Below the pieces are notes generated by a model. That model saw only the letters and a list, made by a program, of their open reading frames with translations. It did no database searches and was not told where the DNA came from. A stretch of DNA of 64,000 nucleotides from Aspidapion aeneum (Eukaryota > Arthropoda > Insecta > Coleoptera > Brentidae), in assembly GCA_963576565.1 (NCBI GenBank), contig OY755039.1:127580640-127644639 (forward strand), given 5' to 3'. This document shows positions 10,673-22,600 of this stretch, piece after piece (position 1 is the stretch's first letter; each line of letters starts with the position of its first letter). A program made the translations under genes and the position numbers.

Positions 10673-13600
10673 GTATAAATATACTTACTTGTTTATAGTT
10701 TGTTTATTTTCAGCACTTTGTAAATACAGATACAAAATGCAGCAAATATACAATGCGATCCAAGGTACTGCGAACATAGGGACGGAGGTGTCGAATTGAC
10801 CAAGCAGAAATAAAACAACAATGATAAAAAAATAAGTACCTATCTAGGTAAATAATAAAAGATAGCAAGCGCGTGCAGTGCGAAGCAGCATCGATTTACG
10901 GCGGTCGCGTTGGATGATCAATAGTAAATTCGACTTATGCCTCCTTATGTTCGCAGTAACTCGGACCACATGTTACCTATCTATCAATTTAACTTTCTTC
11001 GATCCCTCTTTGGACATAGGCCTCCCTTAATATATTCTACTCTTCTCTGTCTGTCGCCTTGTTCATCCATCTTGTCCCCGCAGGTTTCTTCAAATCGTCC
11101 GTCATCTCATTTGGGGTCTTCCCCTACTTCTTTTATTTTCCCAAGGTCTCCAATTTACAATACATTTGTTACATCGATAATCTTTCTATCTAATATTATG
11201 AACGGCAAAGGAGGAGGCACTAAATACATTGTTTACCGGGATGCGTCAGATGAGCTGAATTTGAGATATGTTGAAGGCCAAACCTTCCTGATATTTTGAC
11301 CAAAAAAAAAATTGAGGGGGTCATAGGATTCGTTTTCGAGCTATACTTATTTAAATGCGCGCCACTGAAATATGGAAAAATATGAACATGTCATGCGTTG
11401 AATTAATTTTTTGTTTGAAATACCCTGTAAGCTTATAACATAACCTATTATGTAAACATCACTCTAGAATAGTTAAAACGACTCACATGAAAGCAAGTGA
11501 AGTTGCTCGATAGATTTTTAGGTCGGCTCTATTGCCTTTCTTGTGTAGAATAACGGTTACTGATTCTTGCCAGCTGTTTGGGATTATTTTTTCTTTTAGT
11601 ATTTTATTCAGGAGAATATGGAGGGTGTTAACTGCAGCTTTACCACCGTTCTTTAGCATTTCTGCCGTTACTCCCTCTTTTCCAGGTTTCCCTTGTTTAA
11701 AGTTGTTCGAACATATCTATAGTATCGATAGCAAACATTCAATACCCTAACTGTCGATGGTGCCGACTATCGACATTATTCCACCACTATATATTTATTT
11801 AAATTTTAAAACTTATTAAAATTTAGAAGGGATCTGAATGATATTTTTAAATACATATATTTTACACTTGACACTCCGTCGCGTTCGACTATTACAGTTC
11901 CAGTCCAAAGACTCTGACGCACTTTTACTCCACTACATTCACTCCACTCTAAATTAGCCGAACGTACCTGATATATTTAGTATGTCCGTGCTTAGTTAAC
12001 TAAAAACTTCTTTGTTCTGCATTTTAAATGCAGCTTCAATAAACTTAAGATTTTACCAATGCGACTCCTTAAGCAAAACCAGGGCTATCAAAACGGACGG
12101 GCCACGATCCTCCACTTTGTTGACGTCACATCCGGGGCTGATTTTTTTTGATGGTCACATCACGACACAGCTGATTGTCTTTAAAATATTGAAGGTGGAA
12201 TGACGGTTCATAATTATTTAATTTTTTTAAAAATAAAGCCGGTTTTGAGATTGTTTTTACTATATTCTTGTACAACAATTTTTAATTAATGTCTTAATAT
12301 TTCAGAGCCGCTTCATTAGCTCACACAAAAATTAAATTTAAAGCAGACGCGAATGTGACAAACACAGATGACAAAGTCAAATACATGTCAAATATAACAG
12401 TTGGCATGCGGTATATGGCGGGTAATTTGAATTCAAAATAAGAAATGTTAAATCTTGAAGATTTTAACCTTTTAATCATCTTGCATCCTTACAAAAGTTT
12501 GGTAGAATATCGGGATGGTGTCTAAGAATATTTCACTGAAATTTCGCGCAAATCTGTAGTGCCATTTTGAAAATATCCTAAAAAAACGTCTGACCTCCCA
12601 TTAGACCCAATGTAAAAGTCAGCCCCCAGAGAACAGCTGATTTTTTCAGGGTCGTGGCCTGTATATTTTTGTTGGCCTTGGCAAAACTTTAGCTGCAGAC
12701 CATTGAAGAATCCTGTAATAATTTGGCAAAGCGTGATCCGCTAAACCTGATTTTTTCAATATTGAAGTTTTTATGTTCCTTTAATCTAACCTGAAGAGGG
12801 CCTTTCGTTTCTCATACATATGATTTACCACACTCACACGGAACTTGGTATTCAAGAGATTTTCTGGTTTTGTTTTAGCTACAAAATTCCTAGTCGTATA
12901 TCCCTATTCAGTGGCGTAGCGTATGGGGGCGCGGGGGGTTCGTCGCCTAAAAAATAATAAATTTGGCCGCGCCCCCCACCCCCCAAATATTTCAAAATTT
13001 CAAATTTAAAGTAAGAGGCTGTAATAATTATAACATGTATCTTATTTGTCTAAGGAACACGAACACTAAAAAAAATCACAATTATTATAATATTTGACCG
13101 CGCCCCTGAGCACTTTCCCCTAAATACGTATACAGTTTTTCGCTTTGAAAAGAGATGATATAATATAATCATTATTAATGGATATTTTCAAAATTTTTAA
13201 CCCAGAACTCACCGCGTGGAGGTAACTGTATACAGTGGTGTGTATAAGGGGGGGCGCTCTCCCCCCGAAGCTAACATTTTTTTAGATATTTTCCACATAT
13301 TTCATGAATACAAACAGAAAACGGCCTCATGAGGTCTCGCCCCCCCCCCCCTTCCGAAACTTTCTCGCCCCCCCCCCCCCGAAACTTTTTTCTACATACG
13401 CCACTGACTGTATATCGAGTCCCACCCCCACCTCCTCCCTTCTTCCCTGCCCTGCATACTCTTCTATCTCTCTATCTATTTAGCCTTCTTCGATCCATCT
13501 TTGGATATAGGCCTCCCCAATATCTTCCACTCTTCCCTGTCTGTCGCCGTGTTCATCCATCTAGCTCCCGCATGTTTCTTCAAATTGTCCGCTCATCTCA

Positions 13601-16600
13601 TTTGTGGCCTTCCCCTACTTCTTTTATTTTCCCAAAGTCTCAAGTTTACAATACATTTGTTCCATCGATCGTCTTTCTGTCGATATTATGACCGGCAAAT
13701 TTCCATTTTAATTTTGCTACTTCTCCTCTGACATCCCTTACTTTTGTTTTATTTCTCATCCATACATTCCTTTTTCTATCTGTTAGCTTTACATGTAACA
13801 TTTGTCTTTCCATTGATCTTTGGGTTTTTGTTACCTTATCCATGTTTGATTTTATTTCTGTTCAGGTCTGGGATCCATAGGTAAGGACAGGAAGGATACA
13901 TTGGTTATACACTTCGTCTTGAGTTACTGAGGATATTTTTTATTTTTTAATATGCAGCTTAATTTACCGAATGCTACCCAGGCCAATCTTACACGTCTCT
14001 TGATTTCAGCTGTTTGGTTTTATTTTTTTAGTTTAATAATATGTCCCAGGTATTCCTCTACTTGTTCTATTTTCTCCTGGTTTATTCTGATCGTGATATT
14101 TTTATCTGTGTTTGTTATGATTTTAGTTTTAGTGTAGTTCATACTCAAGCCTATATTTTTAGCTGCTGTATCCAGTTCTTCCAGCATTTTTATCAGTTCT
14201 TCTTTCTTATCTGTTATTAAGGCGATATCATCAGCATATCTTAGGTTGTTCAAGTATTGTCCGTTTACTTTGATGCCCATTTCTTCCCAATCTAAGTTTT
14301 TAAAAACATCTTCTAGGGCCTGGTTAAATAGTTGTACCACCCTATCTGACACCTCTACCTCTTCTTATGTGGATTGGCTTGGTTCCTTCGTGGATTTTGA
14401 TTGATATTGTTGCTTCGCTATATATATTGGCTATTAAATCTGTGTATCTGTGATCGATTCGGCTATTAATTAAAATTTTTTAAAAACTGCCCCTTTTACC
14501 CCCCAGGGGCGCGGCTAGAAATACTTTTAAAAATTTTAAAAAATATACGTTAGCGTTTTTGATCCACTACACATCTTTTTTTAACTATAACAAATCAATT
14601 TTCAAAAAAAATTTTTTTTAGGCCTTTTTCGACCCAACTTATTGTTTAGTTTACTTCTTGCTAACCGAAAAGTCTGAAATTTTGTTTCCATTCAATCTGT
14701 CTACAAGTTTTGAACAAAAAAAAATGGGACATTCTATTATAAGGGCGAACTTGTAGAAAAAATAGGTACAAATAAGTCTTAAATAGGTCTTCTTTTTAAA
14801 GCCGCGAGCCGCCACTGAGTCATTATTACAATATTTTATAAAACACTGTAAAAATATCATTCTTGTCAGGTCTTCTAAGATACCTTGGAGAAAAAGTCTC
14901 AGAAGGATTCATGTGTCTGTGGTGTAACGAAAAAGGAAGGACATTCCACTCAGCAGACGCGGCAAGAAAGCACATGCAAGATAAAGGCCATTGCAAAATG
15001 ATTCACGAAGGGGTGGCCCTGGCAGAGTATGCAGATTTTTATGACTATTCCACTTCATATCCGGATGCCGGTGCTACGAATGCTGATGAGGAAGTAAGTA
15101 TTGTTACGCTAACGTTAAACGTATCTAACTACCTACACTTTAATGAATTGTAGATATCTCCAGGGTGAAGTCCTTGTTAAAGGAGAAGAAACGAAAAGTC
15201 CTGCTTACTTCACAAATATTTTATTGTCTAACCACGACGCGTTTCGGTTTTTTGAAAAACCATTATCATGTGGTCTGGTCTGTAAGAATAATGAAAAAAT
15301 ATAATTAAATTATAATATTTAATTAAGAATCATCTTTGAAACAAATGAAAAACTGGAACACACAAAAATAAAAAATTAAAATACATTTAAAATATTCTAA
15401 AACAACATACAGAAGGCAGAAAATTGAATTTTTTGGAAAATTTTGAGATTGCCAAACTCGAAATTGATCAATCATCAGTTAGTTTAAATGAAACCACTAT
15501 TAACGCCCACTTCAAAGAGGTATCTAAAGTTTTAAACAATTTCAAATAAGATTTCTTTGTCTGCTTTTATTTATTGATTTTGTCAATTTTAAATTGTTTC
15601 TGTTCATTTATTACATTATTTATTTTATGTTAGATGTCGCTTTGTACCTGTTTCGGATATCTGGGTTTTGTTTATATTATTTATTATTTTAACCTGTCAA
15701 TTAATTGTATTTTATAAAAATTACGTGTTTATGTCCGTTTGACTGATTTTTAATCTGTATGTTGTTTTAGACTATTTTAAATGTTTTTTAATTTTTTATT
15801 TTTGTGTGTTCCAGTTTTTCATTTGTTTCAAAGATGATTCTTAACTGTCTGTAAGTATTTTTAGCATATCTTATTTTAAATATTATAATTTAATTATATT
15901 TTTTCATTATTCTTACAGACCAGACCACTTGATAATGGTTTTTTAAAAAACCGAAACGTGTCGTGGTTAGACAATAAAATATTTGTGAAGTAAGCAGGAC
16001 TTTTCGTTTCTTCTCCTTTAACAATACCTACACTTTCCCGAATTATCGATCGTCACGTTAGCTGTAGGAGGTAGAAAAGTGACTTAGAACATTTTATATT
16101 AGGTTTTCTTTGTTTTTTATTGCTCTGAGAGATGCAAAAAAAAAGATATTTTGAATGTACTTTAGCAGGGGCAATGGCCCTATGAGTGTAAAAAGTTCTT
16201 ACATCTACTCGTTTCATGTTAACTGTATGAGCTCTTACATAAATCTTAAAGGATATAGCACTGTGCCCATTATTCCTGGCGCGCATCAGATTTTGTTTAT
16301 ATTATAATATGCTATTCTCCTCTGTTAAACAAGCATTTTTTGTAAACGACATTTTTTTGTGAGCCTTCTGAGTAAACCAGAAATCGGCTTCAAAGTATTA
16401 ACATTTTTGATATATAGATCAGTGCCATATAAGGTGAACTTAACGCTACTGTATATTTCTCTAACCTTTTTCTGACAAATTGCCAAGGTTTTGATAGATC
16501 TATATACAAAGAGACATCATACAACTTTTAACACGTGCATTTAGAAGCAATCTGAGTAACAGTGCAAAGTACTGGGAAGATTATTTTGACAGTCAGATGG

Positions 16601-19600
16601 GTCAGACGGATTTTAAAAGTATTTTAACCAATTATGGATTTGCATAAACGATACCAAACGAAACATAACTGAAATTCGACAAACATTCCACTTTTGTAAA
16701 GATTCCATGATACGTGTTATTTTTAAAAATCGGCTGCCATTCCTAGTCTGTCAAAAAAGTTATTTGAAACCGTTTAATTTACCAGCCAATGGAACAACTC
16801 GCCGTCTCTAACTTGTTGCGACAGATTTGCCGCCACCGCAAAGTTAAATCGCAGCTGTGTTAATTCGCCGCAGGTCAGGTTAACTCAGATTAGTTGAGCC
16901 GAAGTTATGTTTGCCAGCAGCGAGTTGTCCAAGACCATAATAGCACCGCAAGGAATTTCTCTTTTTTTCTTTTCTCTGGGGCCCATTTGCCCTCACTTTA
17001 AATGTACGATAATTTTTTTCCTTATCTTTGGATAACCTGTAACATAATCTTACTAACCGCAAAAAAGCGATAACGCGACTACTCACAGGGTATCGCACAA
17101 GGTTTTTTATGGGGATTTCTGAAACTTAACAACTTTCTTAAAACTGAAAAGACGCCCAATCAGATATTATATCGAATTTAAAAATAACTAGAGTGGTTTT
17201 CAAAATATCGAGCAATAAACAAATAATAATAAAGGCATTTAACCAAAATTGTACGTGTTACCTTTTCTGAAGTCCACATAATAATTCACGACGTTTTGCT
17301 ATAACGCACTGTAACTTTTATAATAAATCAAATTGTTAAAAATATATTCTGAAAGTTTAAGGGTACTTACTGACGCATTATTTAACATAAACAATGACCT
17401 TATGGTAAAAACCACTGATGTGTATATTAAAAAGTTAATACTTTGAAGCCGATTTCTGGTTTACTCAGAAAGCTCACAAAAAAATGTCGTCTACAAAAAA
17501 TGCTTCTTTAAAAGAGGAGAATAGCATATTATAATATAAACAAAATCTGATGGGAGCCAGGAATAATGGGCCCAGTGCCATATCCTTTATTTCAAGAAAT
17601 GTCAAAGTACAAAAAGCTTGAATTTTTTTATAACATAAAGAGTGCTATCTATTGCAATTTTATGTCTTGCAGAACCACTGAGGGACATTTTTGAAATTTT
17701 TGTAGCACGCACCCCATTTGGGGGTTAAAGTTTACTCCTAGAGCTTGTTTTGAAGATGTCTGACAACCGTGTGAAAATTTCTAAAATCTATCGATTCGTT
17801 AAAAAACCTTTTTATCTATATAGGTACAGCTAATTTCAAAAAAATCTGATATGGATGGAAAAACTCTTTTAATTTTTAATTTAGACAGTATATATAAATA
17901 ATAACGGGTGGACATTCAAATTTTACAGTAGTGTTATGACCTTTCATTTTGAAATTTGTATTGGAGAACTTGGCTTTACTTTTATCTCAATTCTTTTCAC
18001 GGAATACAATTTTCGCGTACTTGACTTTTTTTACATAAAATGTTTTTGTTATGATTTCACTCCTTTTTAAAAGGATTTGGATAATATTTAAATTTTAAAG
18101 TAGTAAAATATGCGGAATATTGTTCAAAACTTTTGCAATGCCTTATTAAAAATTTTGAGGTTTTTTAATTGATTTCTATAGTTTTATTATAGTTCCTATC
18201 GGCCTTCCAAAGCTCAGCTCTCTAGCGTTTCTGAAAATAACTTTACATTTATAAGGGAGGGAAGCAAATTAAAATTTTGGGGTTTGTAAATTTTTTCCTA
18301 TAGTTTTATTATTGGTAGTAGGCAATGTTACTTTTACATAACTACATGTATAGGGGAGGGGAGTAAATTAGAATTTTGGGGTTTTGTTTATTTCCAAGGG
18401 TATGGTCATAATTTCTATCAGTCGAATTTCAGCTTTGTAGCATGTCTGGAAGTACAATGAGTAAGTGAGTGGCAATTTCGACGTTTTTGAAATTTTGTAA
18501 CTACTTTACTACTTTATGGAACTCCATGAACCTTGGAGGAAGTGTTAACTCTAGGAAGATGTACGACTGTGTAAAGTTTGAGTTTCGTAGTTCGAAGTAG
18601 TTTTAGTTAGGTCAAATATTGGCTGAAATGTGTCAAGAAAAGATGGTACAGTAGTTTACGCGAACTTGGCGGGGCACTGCCATGCCCCCAGATTTCTTAT
18701 GAGGTACCTAACGAAATCTGTAGTCCTGTGTTTTTTCGTTTTAGGTTGACGTTGCCGAAATTGACGGTTCCGACTACCAAATGGTGCTGCCATCGGGCGT
18801 GACCATCGGTCATCGCAGCCTGATGCGTTACTACCGCCAAAGTCACGACCCCAACAAAGCTGTGGTCGTCTCCAACAAAAACACCAAAAAATTACACAAA
18901 GTTTTGGCAACCTACAGGGCTTTGGGTTGGACTGAAACTCAGCAGGAGGCTGCTGCAAAGTAAGTACCTGTTATAGTTTCAAGCTCAAATGGCCCGTGGC
19001 AAAAATTGAGCACTGACTGCAACACTGGGTTTGTTAGTTACTCAGTTGAATACAAAACGTTGCACTAGTTGTTTCAAAATAATACGAAAGTTACACTAGG
19101 TTTCCTAAAAGAATATACAAGCATTGCCCTAGCAGTACACTTTTTTCTCAAATTCGCTATAAATAAACTGCTCAAAAATTAAAGGTGCCCTTATTTTTTA
19201 AACATTTTTAAAATAAATGTATTTCTAAACGAAACGGTCAATTTTGAAAAAAAATGTTTTTGGAAGTTCCCAAAAAAATTGGCTGGCTCAGTTCAATTTT
19301 TGAGCAGTTTATACGATAATAACAAAGAATCCAAACGAAGCACAAAGGAAATATTTTAAGAATATCAAACGGTTTTAAAAATCACAGATATTGTGTACTC
19401 CCCCTGAAATTTTTTTAGTGCGCCGCTCCAGTAAAACTAAAGCCTCTACTTTTCAACGTACGCCAGTGTATTACCTAATAAAATATATATTTAAAATTAA
19501 AGGGTAAATTACAATAACAATATAAAAAATAATAATGAATATAAAAATTACAAAATAATGTTATAAATAATAAATCTCATCCAGAACACAAACCGCTGGT

Positions 19601-22600
19601 ATAGTTACCAATACTGAAGCCGCATTTCCTCGATATGTATTGCGAGGCTGATCCTTTGGGTTTAATTTTATTTAATAAGTCCGAAACAAGTTTTTTCAAC
19701 TTCATTGCTCTTTCCAACTCTTTATATTTAGCTCTTTTTAAAATTTTCTCCGCTACGTGCCGCTTCCTCGCTTAATTTTGATGTTTTTTCTAAATACGAA
19801 AAAGCCATTGTATCTCTGTATGTAGCATCCCAAATATGCGCTTTACCAGCTTTACAAGGAACTATCAACAATCCGTCGACCCGTTTCCCATCTCCGCGAT
19901 ATATACCTGGGGGCTCCAGAACACTTGGAATGCCTAAAGAAGCAAAGGCACGTTTTATTACGTCATTGATCAACCCATGTCTGGCAGCGAACCGAACCGA
20001 CCCGCATTTTTAAGCCCGTCTAGGCCATAAATATCTACATTTTTACCACAAGTGTAGGTGTGTACCTCACACGCAGGTCGACCAAGACGCATAGCGATTG
20101 ATATTCGGAAAGATGGATTGTTAAGCCAAAAAATAATTTAGAAATAAAAATATTGTTTTAAATATTAAGTGTTTTTTTATCATTAGTAACAGAAAAAACG
20201 ACTTTATGTGCGGAAATGGACTAAAACTTTTACAGCGTCTGTCACCTTGGTGGATATATGTTAATTTATTCTTACATTTAACCAAAGCCAACACAAAAAT
20301 AGAGACCACTACCCTGAAAAAAACAGCTGTTTTCTGGGGGCTGAATTTTACATTGGGTCTTATGGGAGGTCAGACGTTTTTTTATCATATTTTCAAAATG
20401 GCACTACAGATTTCCGCAAAATTTCAGTGAAATATTCTCAGACACCATCACGATATCAACATGATTAAAAGGTTAAAATCTTCAAGATTTAGCATTCTTT
20501 ATTTTGAATTCAAATTACCCGCCATGAACCACATGCCAACTGTTATATTTGACATGTATTTGACTTTGTCATCTCTGATTGTCACATTCGCTTCTGCTTT
20601 AAACTTAATTTTTGTGTGAGCTAATGAAGCGGCTCTGAAAAATTAAGGATTACTATAGATTAAAAAAAAAATTGTTCTAAAGAATATAGTAAAAACAATC
20701 TCAAAACCGGGTTTATTTAAAAAAAAATCAAATATTCATGAACCGTGATTCCAACTTCAATATTTTAATGACAATCAGCTGTGTCGTAACGTGGCCCTCA
20801 AAAAAAAATCAGCCCCGGATGTGACGTCAACAAAGTGGAGGATCGTGGCCCGTCCGTTTTGATAGCCCTGGCTCACACTAGGTACTATAGTTATAGTGTA
20901 CGTGTGAGCTAATATAACTAAAAACTGAAATATATTTTATTCAACTCCACACTAAATTACCTTTTGTTTGATACCACACAAGCCATGTTTTGACTTAAAC
21001 TCAAATTTTTGAAATCTACCCCCACCCTTAAAAATAACAAAAAACTAAAATGTATTTTGTTAAACTCCGGACTCAATTACCTTTCGTTTGATATCACACA
21101 CGCCATATTTTCACTTAAACACTAATTTTTAAAATATACCCCCACCCTTTTTTTAAATAAATTAAAATGTATTTTGTTTAAATGCAAACTCAATTCCCTT
21201 TCGTTTGATATCACACACGCCATATTTTCACATAAACTCTAATTTTTTAAATCTACCCCCACCCTTTTATTTGGTTTGTGTTCGGTGGATTTTCTTCATT
21301 TTTAAATGGGACCATCTCGACCCAAGTCCCAGCCTAGGTACCAAATTTCATTAAAATCGGCCAAGCGGTTTTTGAGTTATGCGCGTTGGTCGTTACAGAC
21401 AGACGGACATACAGACAGACAGACGGCGCAACAAAAAAGTTTCAAAATCATCTGAAACGCAAAGATATATAAAAATTTTTGAAATCGGAGCAACTTTTTT
21501 TTTCTCGAAAAAATTAGGATTACCATAGCACACTACTATAGTATAGTATATGTGTGAGCTAAAATTTGCGCCGGATGTGACATCAACAAAGTGGAGGATC
21601 GTGGCCCGTCCGTTTTGATAGCCCTGATTTAACTCTAAAACTATCGAATGAGTTACTATTTATCAAAATCGGTCAAGAAATGAAAATTACATTGCAAAAC
21701 AAATTTATGGTAGGATATTTATGATAGGATAATTTAAATGCAGAAATTCTTTAAATACAGAAGTTTTTTTAATTTTTTTATAATGGTACTTTTCATCCAA
21801 TTAGGATCAATCGCTGAGTTTTGAAAAGTCAGAGCAAAGCAATTTTAAACAAGTACAAACATCCAAGTACCTCGCCAGGAATCGAACCCAAACCGCTTGT
21901 GTGTGAAAATGTTCCTTACACTACGAACGACGAAGAAAGACTGATATTTTAATGCCTATATGAAATCATAACTTTTCGGGACATTCCACAAACTTTTTCG
22001 TTACATAAAAGAGTGTACTTTTTTATAAAAAAATTGAAATCGAAACAACTTTTTTTTTAGTTTTGATATAATCACCATAGCTCATACTACTATACTGCCG
22101 TCCTAAGCATAACCCCCGTATTTGAAAAAAATCCAAAAATGTGATTGTTGGTTAAGACAAATTATAATAATATACTCTATTGTTTATACTAATGTAACAA
22201 ATCGTAAAACTACAAAAAGTATTTAAAAAGTCACTTAAAATTTTCTTTTTTCCATAAGACACTATGTATTTTCAAACATTCAAACGCGATTTACTCCATT
22301 TCATATAATATTTAAATACGGGGGTTACGCTTAGGACGGCAGTATAGTCATTGCCATAAGCAGTTGCACTTTTGTGACATTTCCAACCTCTTTATTTATC
22401 ATATGCACACTGAGAGCAACAAAAAAAGTCTGAAAAATGGTATGTCTTTCAGTTGTTTTTTTTTGTGTTTTTTTTGTCAACTACAGTCAGCATCTTTTTA
22501 TCCAGAGACAATGACAGTTTTACTTTTTAATATAATTTCTGGTTAGGAAATATGTTTATTTCATGTCAAAGTCACAAAAGTGACTATAATACTATAGTAG

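Larger units (their letters stand above)
15170..16022 (+). mobile_element. Penelope-like element remnant with inverted terminal repeats
   Basis: Arms of about 240-270 bp are inverted copies (15170-15420 and 15755-16022). Each has the polymorphic A/T tract, TTCATTTGTTTCAAAGATGA, and a hammerhead-like motif near its outer end. Between the arms only a short + frame survives (LNFLENFEIAKLEIDQSSVS... to KVLNNFK, stop), which resembles a PLE C-terminal tail. The outermost bases read GTTAAAGG...CCTTTAAC. No RT or GIY-YIG sequence remains. The arrangement matches the PLE at 27425-29353 but the sequence family differs. Confidence 0.72.

Noticed and set aside
10937..11299. Plus-strand frames at 10937-11299 and 13329-13731
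   Set aside because: Antisense shadows of the RTE-like 3' ends; the minus strand carries the recognisable protein text.
14504..14817. hAT element with CAGGGGCGCGG / CAGTGGCGGCTCG ends
   Set aside because: Flanking 8-mers do not match, so the ends may belong to different elements.
17936..18700. Helitron
   Set aside because: A 3' hairpin-like GC end exists, but no CTRR terminus or 5' TC at an A/T target was demonstrated in the three copies.
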